Below the pieces are notes generated by a model. That model did no database searches, was not told the origin of the DNA, and saw only the letters and a list, made by a program, of their open reading frames with translations. A stretch of 27,700 nt of DNA from CAYTTR01 sp964440805. GTDB lineage: Bacteria; Acidobacteriota; Aminicenantia; Aminicenantales; Aminicenantaceae. Positions 6,625-14,411 of the stretch are shown here, in pieces. The DNA is taken from assembly GCA_964440805.1 (NCBI GenBank), contig CAYTTR010000031.1:1-27700 (forward strand), given 5' to 3'. Positions within the stretch are counted from its first letter, which is position 1, and each line of letters starts with the position of its first letter. The translations under genes and the position numbers were made by a program.

Positions 6625-8394
6625 ATGGAACAAATCATTGTTTTTTCCGCTCTTTTATTGGCTCTATTGCTTTTTGCCTGGGGGAAAATCCGCCACGATC
6701 TGGTGGCTCTAATAACCCTTTTTATCCTTGTTGCGGCCGGCCTAATTCCTCCAAGCAAAGCCTTTGTTGGCTTTGGCCATCCGGCAGTGATTACAGTGGC
6801 AGCAGTATTAATAATCGGTAAAGCTCTTGAATATTCCGGCCTGATCGATGTGCTTGGGAAATGGGTAATGAAAATCGGTTCCCGGAAATTGCTGCAAATC
6901 ATCACTTTGTCGCTTTTGGTCGCAGCGGCCTCGGCTTTCATGAACAATGTTGGAGCTCTGGCCGTCATGATGCCTATAGCTCTCCACATGGCCCGTCAGA
7001 GCAAATATCCTCCTTCCTATATCCTTATGCCTATCGCTTTTGCATCACTGCTTGGAGGCATGACCACTCTCATCGGCACGCCGCCTAATATTATTATTGC
7101 CACCTTCAGGGCCGATGAACTGGGAGAAGCCTTCGGCATGTTCGATTTTTCTCCGGTCGGACTGGGCGTGGCCGTAACCGGTATTTTGTTTGTTTCACTT
7201 CTCGGCTGGCGCTTTCTTCCCAAGCGTTCAGCTGAAAAGTCAGAACAGGATCTTTTTGAAATCGACGAATACATTACCGAGGTTAAAGTAAAAAAAGATT
7301 CAAAGTTAAAAAACATCAGTCTCGGTGAGCTTAAAAAAATGTCAAAAGCCGATGTTCAGATCCTGGGACTCGTCCGCCATAAAAAGCGCATCCATGCTCC
7401 CGAACACAGTGAAGAGCTTCAACCTAACGATATTATTATCCTGGAAACAGATGCCGAAGCTCTTAAAACCTTTTTAAGCGACACCGGATTGGAATTGGTT
7501 GGGGGCAAACAATTTCGCAAGGACGCTATAGGCTCAAAAAACATTGCCGTCAGTGAAGTGATTGTAACCTCCGGCTCCCCTCTGATTGGACAGACTGCCT
7601 CCAGTATGAAAATGCGCAGCCGCTTCGGTATTAATTTACTGGCCGTAGCTCGCAAGGGGACCAAGATACACCGCCGGCTGGACCATATTGTCTTCCGGGC
7701 TGGTGATGTACTGCTGCTTCAAGGCAGGGAGCATATGATTAACGATATCATCTCTTCTATCGGATGCCTTCCCCTTGCTCCCCGGGGCCTCCGTATCGGC
7801 TATCAAAAAAAGATAAGCTTAAGCTTGGCAATTTTTGCCGCCTCCATTGTCTTGGTTGTGACCGGACTGCTGCCGGTTCAAATGGCTTTCAGCATGGCGG
7901 CTGTAGCTATGGTTTTATCGGGCATGCTCCCAATTAAAGAGATGTATTCAAGTATTGATTGGCCGGTAATTATCCTTTTGGGAGCCATGATACCGGTTGG
8001 AACAGCTATGGAAACCACCGGTGGAGCTAATTTAATTGCCAATCAATTCCTTCTTCTGGGAAACTCAATTCCTTTTTGGGCCTTGTTAACCCTGATTCTG
8101 GTAATTACCATGTTCCTGTCCGATATTATCAACAATGCCGCTACAGTTGTTTTGATGGCTCCTATAGGTATCAGCTTAGCCCATGGACTGGGAGTCTCCA
8201 TTGATCCTTTCCTGATGGCTATTGCTGTAGGAGGCTCCTGTGCTTTTCTGACTCCTATCGGGCACCAGGCTAATACCCTGGTTATGGGACCGGGGGGTTA
8301 CCGGTTCGGCGATTACTGGCGAATGGGACTCCCTTTAGAAATACTGATTGTTCTTATGGGCGTACCCCTTATCCTGTTTTTCTGGCCGGCTTGA
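6625..8394 (+). CDS. SLC13/DASS-type anion:cation symporter with two RCK_C (TrkA-C) domains
   Basis: A 589-residue permease with two transmembrane halves separated by a soluble insert, the usual length and order for SLC13-family permeases carrying TrkA-C domains. The first half has the characteristic FMNNVGALAVMMPIAL and GGMTTLIGTPPNII (about 120-180). The insert from about residue 208 to 390 contains two RCK_C-like domains, each ending in the typical GD/ND+hydrophobic strand (ELQPNDIIILETDAEAL; FRAGDVLLLQGREHMI). The second half repeats the pattern with FLSDIINNAATVVLMAPIGI and FLTPIGHQANTLVMGPGGYRFGDY. Relatives move sulfate, di- or tricarboxylates or other anions with sodium; the substrate cannot be told here. 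The start has AGGA about 9 bases ahead. It converges tail to tail with the next gene, 21 bases apart. Confidence 0.9.
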   Translation: MEQIIVFSALLLALLLFAWGKIRHDLVALITLFILVAAGLIPPSKAFVGFGHPAVITVAAVLIIGKALEYSGLIDVLGKWVMKIGSRKLLQIITLSLLVAAASAFMNNVGALAVMMPIALHMARQSKYPPSYILMPIAFASLLGGMTTLIGTPPNIIIATFRADELGEAFGMFDFSPVGLGVAVTGILFVSLLGWRFLPKRSAEKSEQDLFEIDEYITEVKVKKDSKLKNISLGELKKMSKADVQILGLVRHKKRIHAPEHSEELQPNDIIILETDAEALKTFLSDTGLELVGGKQFRKDAIGSKNIAVSEVIVTSGSPLIGQTASSMKMRSRFGINLLAVARKGTKIHRRLDHIVFRAGDVLLLQGREHMINDIISSIGCLPLAPRGLRIGYQKKISLSLAIFAASIVLVVTGLLPVQMAFSMAAVAMVLSGMLPIKEMYSSIDWPVIILLGAMIPVGTAMETTGGANLIANQFLLLGNSIPFWALLTLILVITMFLSDIINNAATVVLMAPIGISLAHGLGVSIDPFLMAIAVGGSCAFLTPIGHQANTLVMGPGGYRFGDYWRMGLPLEILIVLMGVPLILFFWPA

Positions 8395-8415
8395 TAAAAG
8401 AGTTAAAACTCCGGT

Positions 8416-11400
8416 TTACCTCTCAAGCTCAACCGGTTTATAGGTGGTAAAAAGGGAAAATCCGGATTCTTTGACTTTCTCGGCGAAATTTTCCACATCT
8501 TCCTGAAAAAACTGGTTAAACTCTTCCAGGAATTTTTCAAGCTCTGCTTTTACCTTCTGATATTTAACCTTAGCCGGCTCATTTATGGGATGAATGCCGG
8601 CTCCCTGGATCATGTAAACAGCTCTGAAAACCTGGCTTCTGAGGCCGGCCGAACGGTCGGCAATTCCCTGTTTGGGAGGAGTGGGATTTAAGGTTTCTGA
8701 GAATTCCTTTAATTTTTCTTCAAGAGCTCCAGCTTCCTTGATCAACTTCTTTAAATCGGCTTCCCTATTTTTTTGGGCAAATTCGCGGAAAGTCTGAATG
8801 GATTTTTGGGTATCCCGAATTCTCTGTAAGGCATCGGTAACGGCTTTGGTAAGAGATTGAGCAGTCTTGGCCATGCGGTAGTTTTCTTCAAGTACACTCC
8901 GGTCAAGCTCCAGGCGGGGATCGGTTTTCACCTCGAAGGAACTGCTGGTTTCAAGGTCTCCGTATTTAATTTTAACAGTGTATTCATCAGGCAAAACAGT
9001 TACTCCACCCCGTCTGAAACGGAAGCCTCTTTCTTCCTCTGCCGCATCAGGTTCCTGTTCTTTGAAATCCCAGCAAACCCGGTTGAAACCTTTGTTCTCT
9101 GTTCCTTTCAAGCTGGCAACTAAATTACCTTCTTTATCCATGATCTCAACAGAAACTTTTGACTCCTGGGTCACCCTCTCCATAAGACCGGCAGGAGCCC
9201 GTCCACCCATCTGTCTCTTTCGTTCTCTCATTGCCTGTATCCTCTGTTGTTGGGCTTCATCCATCTCTTTTTCTTCTTTTTCCTCTTCCGAGGGAATTAG
9301 ATAATAGGTAAAACAAGCACCCAGTTCCTTATTTTCGGCGGCAAAGAAAGTATCTCCCGGGCACATAAAAGAGGTCAAACTACCCTGAACAAACTGATAA
9401 GCATCCGGAACTTGGAAAAGATGAAGTTTTTTCTGGAGAAGCTCTGCCGCAATTTCTCTCAGAGGTGAAATATCGTCAACTACATAAATGGAGCGGCCGT
9501 GGGTTCCGATAATTAAATCGTTTTCCCGGGGATGGACAGCCAGGTCGCGGACAGCTACCGTGGGAAAAGCATGGCTCCAGCGCATCCAGTTTCCGCCTCC
9601 GTTAAAAGTTACATAAAGGCCGAATTCTGTTCCCAGGAAAAGAAGGTTCGGATTAACGGGATCTTCTTCAATGACATGAACAAAGCCGTCAATTTCCGGC
9701 GTAACCAGGCTCTTCCAGGTCTTACCGAAATCCCGGGTAACATAGACATAAGGAGTCCAGTTGGAGCGGCGGTGATCATCAAAGCAGACATAAGCAGTGG
9801 CGGCATCATGCTTGGAGGCTTCCACATGAGGCACCCATGTTCCTGGAGGAACCTTGCCTTTTTCCCCGGTGGTCAGGGACTTAGAGACAAGCTCCCAGGT
9901 CTCACCATTATTTCTTGTCAACTGGACATTACCATCATCTGTTCCCACCCAGATTACTCCCTGCTGAACCGGACTGGGAGCAATACACAAAATGGTGTTA
10001 TGGTTTTCAGCATTGGTTACATCCAGGGTCAGTCCGCCGCTTTCCGGTTGTCTCTGTTTTTCCGGGTCGTTTGTGGTCAGATCAGGACTTATGATTTCCC
10101 AGGAAAAACCCTTATCCCGGCTGCGGTGGACAAACTGGCTGCCTAAGTAAATAGTTGAAGGTTCAAACGGGTCCACGGCAAAACCGGCGTTCCAGTTGAA
10201 GCGGTGTTTGACTTCGGATTCGGTGGGGACAATGTTCCGGCTTGTTCCTGTTTGAGTGTCGAAATAGTAAAGATTTCCTCCCTGGGACATACCGTAACCG
10301 GCCCCCGGGTTTTCAGGATCAGGCTGAGTATTAAATCCGTCTCCGCCTCCTATGGTTTTCCATAAGTAGCTGGCCGCGGATCTTTCAGTCAGGGTATAGG
10401 CAGGACCCATCCAGGAACCGTTATCCTGAAGCCCACCGTAGATGTTGTAAGGAATCTCCAAGTCAAAACCTATATGATAAAACTGACCGAGAGGAAGATT
10501 GGGCATAAACCGCCAGCTCTCACCCCGGTTGCGGCTGATAACCACCCCGCCGTCATTACCGACCACCATATAATCTCCGTCGGGATGAATCCACATGGCA
10601 TGATAATCGGAATGGGATTGGGTAAAAGAGGCTAAACTGCGGAAACTTTTTCCTCCATCTTCGCTTACTCTCAGGCGGGTCTGGAGAAAATAGGCTGTAT
10701 TTTCATTGGCAGGATTGACCACGACTCCACTGTAGTAAAACGGCCGGTCATGTATTCCTTCTTCATTGTTTACCACTTGCCAGTTCCAGCCTCCGTCTTC
10801 TGAGCGAAGAAAAACACTTTTTTCAGCTTCCACCAGGGCATAAGCAATCTCAGGCCGGCTGGGAGCAAAGGCAATTCCAATTCGGCCCAGCTCTCCTGAG
10901 GGAAGTCCGTTTTTATGGCTTAATTTCTGCCAATTTTCACCACCGTCAACAGAAATATAAAGTCCGCTCCCCGGCCCTCCCGATTTAAAAAACCAGGGCC
11001 AGCGCCGGTACTGCCACATGGCAGCCAAGAGCTTATTGGGATTCTCTGGGTCCATAGCCAAGTCAGCCGCCCCGGTTTTTTCATCAACATAAAGAATTTT
11101 TTTCCAGGTTTTACCACTGTCTTCCGTCTTGTAAACACCTCTTTCCGGATTTTCTCCCCAGGCAGTTCCCATGGCTCCGACATAAGCTACATCTGGATTC
11201 AAAGGATCAAGAAGAATTCTGGAAATTCTTTCTGTTTTTTCCAGGCCGAGAAATTTCCAGGTCTTTCCACCGTCAGGAGTTAAATAAACTCCCCGGCCGA
11301 CCCCGGCACTGTTTCTGACTCCGGTTTCCCCTGTTCCTACCCAGACCAAATTCGGATTAAGAGGGTGAATAGCCAACGCTCCAATAGAAGCTACAGGTTG

Positions 11401-11661
11401 TTCATCAAAGACAGCCTCCCAGGTTATTCCTCCATCGGTTGATTTCCAGACTCCGCCGGTGGCGGTTCCCACATAAATAATATTCGGATTGGATTCAACC
11501 GCTGCCACCGCCGCTATGCGTCCGCTCATATTGGCCGGGCCGATGGAGCGAACCTTCAAACCCTTGAATATCTCAGGTTCAATGGCGGCATAACCGCTGA
11601 GAAAAGCTGAAAAGACAAAAAAGAAAAGACATAAAAATACCCTGTACCCGTATTTGTTCAT
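8416..11661 (-). CDS. Large exported BNR/Asp-box repeat protein (VPS10/sortilin-like, glycosyl-hydrolase-annotated family)
   Basis: A 1081-residue protein with strong AAGGAGG about 5 bases ahead of the ATG and a Sec signal peptide (residues 1-25, ending in SGYAA). From about residue 40 to 720 it contains about eleven Asp-box motifs (S/T-x-D-G-G-x-T/S-W), for example STDGGITW (74-81), TPDGGKTW, TEDSGKTW, SVDGGENW, SEDGGWNW, SRDKGFSW, TRDFGKTW and a degenerate TFNGGGNW. This pattern predicts one or two large beta-propellers related to VPS10/sortilin and sialidase folds. The C-terminal third has a charged coiled linker with an EEEKEEKEMDEAQQQR stretch, then a beta domain (FNRVCWDFKEQE; VLPDEYTVKIKYGD) and a helical end. 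Such proteins are common in Acidobacteria and Bacteroidetes. They are often labelled glycosyl hydrolase, but activity is generally untested and I see no assignable catalytic residues. Confidence 0.88.
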   Translation of the reverse strand: MNKYGYRVFLCLFFFVFSAFLSGYAAIEPEIFKGLKVRSIGPANMSGRIAAVAAVESNPNIIYVGTATGGVWKSTDGGITWEAVFDEQPVASIGALAIHPLNPNLVWVGTGETGVRNSAGVGRGVYLTPDGGKTWKFLGLEKTERISRILLDPLNPDVAYVGAMGTAWGENPERGVYKTEDSGKTWKKILYVDEKTGAADLAMDPENPNKLLAAMWQYRRWPWFFKSGGPGSGLYISVDGGENWQKLSHKNGLPSGELGRIGIAFAPSRPEIAYALVEAEKSVFLRSEDGGWNWQVVNNEEGIHDRPFYYSGVVVNPANENTAYFLQTRLRVSEDGGKSFRSLASFTQSHSDYHAMWIHPDGDYMVVGNDGGVVISRNRGESWRFMPNLPLGQFYHIGFDLEIPYNIYGGLQDNGSWMGPAYTLTERSAASYLWKTIGGGDGFNTQPDPENPGAGYGMSQGGNLYYFDTQTGTSRNIVPTESEVKHRFNWNAGFAVDPFEPSTIYLGSQFVHRSRDKGFSWEIISPDLTTNDPEKQRQPESGGLTLDVTNAENHNTILCIAPSPVQQGVIWVGTDDGNVQLTRNNGETWELVSKSLTTGEKGKVPPGTWVPHVEASKHDAATAYVCFDDHRRSNWTPYVYVTRDFGKTWKSLVTPEIDGFVHVIEEDPVNPNLLFLGTEFGLYVTFNGGGNWMRWSHAFPTVAVRDLAVHPRENDLIIGTHGRSIYVVDDISPLREIAAELLQKKLHLFQVPDAYQFVQGSLTSFMCPGDTFFAAENKELGACFTYYLIPSEEEKEEKEMDEAQQQRIQAMRERKRQMGGRAPAGLMERVTQESKVSVEIMDKEGNLVASLKGTENKGFNRVCWDFKEQEPDAAEEERGFRFRRGGVTVLPDEYTVKIKYGDLETSSSFEVKTDPRLELDRSVLEENYRMAKTAQSLTKAVTDALQRIRDTQKSIQTFREFAQKNREADLKKLIKEAGALEEKLKEFSETLNPTPPKQGIADRSAGLRSQVFRAVYMIQGAGIHPINEPAKVKYQKVKAELEKFLEEFNQFFQEDVENFAEKVKESGFSLFTTYKPVELER

Positions 11662-11851
11662 AAAAATCCTCCTTTTTTACAAAACACTCAAAAAATTAGA
11701 CGGAATAAATTCCATCTTTCTTCCAGCAGGCATTCTAATAAGACAAACACAAAAACTCAAGATAAGAATTTTTCTTGCAAGCATCTCTATTTCCGAGATA
11801 TAGATTGTATAGTTAAAGAAGAGGAAGGGTGTGGGAATGCTTCCATTCTTT

Positions 11852-13093
11852 TTAATCAAGAGAGTGAACTAAAAGACCGGAACGCAGTTTCGGTTCAAAC
11901 CAGGTCGATTTAGGCGGCATAACTTCGCCGGCATCAGCAATTCTCATAAGCTCTTCAATGGAAGTGGGATAAAGAGCAAAGGCCACCTTGAATCTTCCTT
12001 CATTAACCAAACGCTTGAGTTCCTCCAGCCCTCTTATTCCTCCAATAAAATCAATGCCGTCACTTGTCCGGGGGTCATCTATACCAAAAAAAGGCCGGAG
12101 AAGAAGGTTCTGGAGAAGGGCTGTGTCAAGGCTGTTGACTGGATCGCTGAGGTCCACTTTTTCAGGTTTGAATTCAAGCTTGTACCATTTGTCATCAAGA
12201 TGCATACCAACTTCCCCCTTTTTTTGCGGCCCGTATGGCTCTTTTCCTTTTTCTTCTATTAAAAATATACTTTTTAAGAATCCAAGCAATTCTTCTTCAC
12301 TGTGCCCGTTTAGATGCTTGACTACCCGGTTGTAGTCCATGATTTTCAACTGGTTATGAGGGAAAAGAACAGCCAGGAAAAAATTGTATTCTTCCTCTCC
12401 GGTATGGCTGGGATTAGCTTCCCTGCGCCGCCGGGAAACAATGGCGGCCGAAGCCGAACGGTGATGGCCGTCAGCAACATAAGCACAATCGATCTTCTTG
12501 AACTCATCAATTATTCGATCAGCCAAAGGCTCATCAACGATCCAGACTGTATGGCGGATGCCGTCATCTGCCTCAAAATCATACAGAGGTTGTTCTTTTA
12601 CTGCTTCAGCCACCAAATTATCCACGGTCTCTTGGGCTTTGTAGGTTAAAAAAACCGGACCGGCATGGACATTGGTTTTTTCAATAATTTTAACCCGGTC
12701 TTCCTCCTTAGCTTTCCGGGTAAGTTCATGCTTTTTGATAATATCCCGGTCATAATCATGGGCAGAAACACAGCCTACGATTCCGTACTGTTCTCTTCCT
12801 CCCATAACCTGGCGGTAGATATAAAGCCGGGGCGAAGTTTCCCGGATAAGAATGCCCTCCCTTTGCAGCTTATCCATATTTTCTCTGGCTTTTTGGTAAA
12901 CCCGGGGAGAATAGACATCGGTTTCGGGGGGAAGATCAATCTCCGGTTTTACTACATGAAGAAAAGAATAAGGATTATCTTTGGCTATTTCTCTGGCCTC
13001 TTCACTGTTTAGAACATCGTAAGGAAGTGAAGCCACCTTTTTTTCAAGGCCTTTTTTAGGCCTTAAGGCTTCAAATTTTCTTAAAACTATCAT
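11852..13093 (-). CDS. DUF1015-family protein
   Basis: A 413-residue cytoplasmic protein of the DUF1015 family. I chose the ATG at 13093 (MIVLRKFEALRP) because AAGGAGAG lies 5 bases ahead; a GTG 18 bases upstream would add six residues but lacks this spacing. Family hallmarks are the N-terminal FEALRPKKGLEKKVASLPYDV, the GCVSAHDYDRDIIKKHELTRKAKEEDR block with its conserved HE.TR.-.KEEDR (about 120-140), and the invariant DGHHRSASAA motif (about 209-218). The biochemical function is unknown. The family often lies near serine or phosphoglycerate genes in other bacteria, but none is present here. Nothing notable is seen in the 190 bases to the downstream gene. Confidence 0.9.
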   Translation of the reverse strand: MIVLRKFEALRPKKGLEKKVASLPYDVLNSEEAREIAKDNPYSFLHVVKPEIDLPPETDVYSPRVYQKARENMDKLQREGILIRETSPRLYIYRQVMGGREQYGIVGCVSAHDYDRDIIKKHELTRKAKEEDRVKIIEKTNVHAGPVFLTYKAQETVDNLVAEAVKEQPLYDFEADDGIRHTVWIVDEPLADRIIDEFKKIDCAYVADGHHRSASAAIVSRRRREANPSHTGEEEYNFFLAVLFPHNQLKIMDYNRVVKHLNGHSEEELLGFLKSIFLIEEKGKEPYGPQKKGEVGMHLDDKWYKLEFKPEKVDLSDPVNSLDTALLQNLLLRPFFGIDDPRTSDGIDFIGGIRGLEELKRLVNEGRFKVAFALYPTSIEELMRIADAGEVMPPKSTWFEPKLRSGLLVHSLD

Positions 13094-13141
13094 AATAACT
13101 CTCCTTGCCACAAATTATTACTAAAAAAATAACAAGATTTC

Positions 13142-13169
13142 ATTTTATCAAATTTTACAATTAATCCAA
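13142..13169 (-). promoter_or_regulatory. Candidate promoter for the DUF1015 gene
   Basis: On the minus strand TTGGAT (13169-13164) and TAAAAT (13147-13142) are separated by 16 bases, about 49 bases before the start. It is a moderate match in an AT-rich divergent region. Confidence 0.35.
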
Positions 13170-13296
13170 CAGAAGAGAATTTCTTCCGGAAGGTAAGATT
13201 TGCGAAAACACATAAATCATTTCTCCGTTTGATCCATAATTCAAAAGGTAAAAATGTATTCCCATTACACTATTACTAATTCCACTCTTGCCTTAC

Positions 13297-13325
13297 TTGA
13301 CACTGCAAAGAGAAAAATCTATCAT
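13297..13325 (+). promoter_or_regulatory. Sigma-70 promoter for the TauE/SafE gene
   Basis: A consensus TTGACA (13297-13302), a 17-base spacer and TATCAT (13320-13325) place the transcription start near 13332, only about 17 bases before the ATG at 13349. The short leader has no clear Shine-Dalgarno sequence, so initiation may be weak or nearly leaderless. Confidence 0.5.
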
Positions 13326-13348
13326 CCCTCCTTCATTCGGACACGGAC

Positions 13349-14077
13349 ATGAGTGCATTTCTTACTCCTTTAGAGATAATTCTGGCCATTGGAATTGCCT
13401 GTCTGGGCACCCTGCTTCAAGGCTCCATTGGTTTTGGTTTGGGGCTGATAGGAGTTCCCTTGCTTGTCCTCATTAACCCTGATTTCATTCCCGGCCCTCT
13501 ACTTTTAGCAGCTTTCATATTAAATATCCTAATGTCCACCAGGGAACTGCATTCCATAGACATAAAGGGGGTTGGCTGGGCTGTTCCAGGACGTTTTATG
13601 GGAGCCGTGGTGGGTGCCTTTATCCTCAAGCTTTTACCCAGTGAGCATTTATCTTTACTTTTTGGCTTAATGGTTCTTATCGCTGTTGTTCTGACATCAT
13701 CCGGCCTCAGCTTGTCATCAAAGCCAACAAATATTTTCGGGGCGGCCACTTTTTCCGGAATAATGGGAACCACTTCTGCGATTGGCGGTGCCCCTATGGC
13801 CATTGTCTATCAGCATGAAAAAGGTCCCAGGATCAGAGGCACGCTGGCAGCAATCTTTTTATTCGGAACCTTACTATCCTTAATTTCCTTAACTCTTATC
13901 GGCCGTTTCGGTTCAAAAGAGCTCCTGATGACTTTAATCCTTCTTCCCGGTATTTTCCTTGGTTTCTTTTTATCCAAAAAAACTGCCGGCTTCCTTGACA
14001 AAGGACATATTCGTCTGGCTGTCCTGATCGCCTCGGCTTTCTCAGGTTTGTTGATCATCATACTCCAGATTATTTAA
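13349..14077 (+). CDS. TauE/SafE-family membrane permease
   Basis: A 242-residue inner-membrane protein with about eight hydrophobic helices in two homologous halves, the usual size for TauE/SafE (sulfite or organosulfonate exporter) proteins. The first half starts IGIACLGTLLQGSIGFGLGLIGVPLLVLINPDFIPGP, where the QGSIGFGLGLIGVP glycine pattern is the family signature. The second half has the matching FSGIMGTTSAIGGAPMAIVY. Substrates in the family are anionic sulfur compounds or organic acids; here none can be assigned and no sulfur-metabolism gene is nearby. The ATG at 13349 is the only sensible start. A dispersed repeat begins 15 bases after the stop. Confidence 0.85.
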   Translation: MSAFLTPLEIILAIGIACLGTLLQGSIGFGLGLIGVPLLVLINPDFIPGPLLLAAFILNILMSTRELHSIDIKGVGWAVPGRFMGAVVGAFILKLLPSEHLSLLFGLMVLIAVVLTSSGLSLSSKPTNIFGAATFSGIMGTTSAIGGAPMAIVYQHEKGPRIRGTLAAIFLFGTLLSLISLTLIGRFGSKELLMTLILLPGIFLGFFLSKKTAGFLDKGHIRLAVLIASAFSGLLIIILQII

Positions 14078-14092
14078 AATGATTTTTTTCCA

Positions 14093-14261
14093 TTTAGCTT
14101 GAAAATAACAAAAATAGTCTATCTTGTTTATCTGGTTTGTCTGGACTGGATAACGCGAGCCTGGCGAGAAAGGCGAGAAAAGAATTCCGGTATCTGCAGG
14201 AATGACAAATGAGCATTTTCATCCGTCGTGGGTGGCAAAACGGCCATGGATAATTAGCTTT
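14093..14261 (+). repeat. Dispersed intergenic repeat, copy B
   Basis: The order is: terminal TTTAGCTT, GAAAATAACAAAAATA, three to four 9-bp units from 14117 (consensus GTCTATCTT), ATAACGCGAGCCTGGCGAGAAAGGCGAGA, then the core starting ATCTGCAGGAATGACA, TTTTCATCCGTCGTGGGTGGC, CCATGG and the end TAATTAGCTTT. The stretch 14192-14222 is identical over 31 bases to 16451-16481 in copy C. It lies just after the TauE/SafE gene and upstream of the cobalamin mutase-like gene. Confidence 0.85.
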
Positions 14262-14345
14262 GACATGGCTTGTAGAAGCGGTGAGAGAAGGCGGAGGGAG
14301 CGCCGAAGTATAGCGGAGAGCATTCCTGATTTTTTTTTATCAAGT

Positions 14346-14374
14346 TTGACCCGTTTATTACTCTATGAGATAAT
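14346..14374 (+). promoter_or_regulatory. Sigma-70 promoter for the cobalamin-binding mutase-like gene
   Basis: TTGACC (14346-14351), a 17-base spacer and GATAAT (14369-14374) predict a start near 14381, 31 bases before the ATG at 14412. This supports the shorter start of the downstream gene, since the longer frame would begin upstream of the promoter, inside the repeat. Between repeat and promoter, GGCG-GAGGGAG-CGCC can form a small hairpin. Confidence 0.5.
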
Positions 14375-14411
14375 TTTTTTCCAACTATATACATACAAAG
14401 GAAAAAGAGTC

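Noticed and set aside
9532..10146. 204-codon plus-strand open frame inside the large BNR-repeat gene
   Set aside because: It is antisense to a clearly coding, motif-rich protein and has no recognisable domain or start signal.
14202..14411. N-terminal extension of 70 codons on the cobalamin mutase-like gene
   Set aside because: It would start inside repeat copy B and upstream of the predicted promoter; the ATG at 14412 has a better ribosome-binding site and the domain begins right after it.
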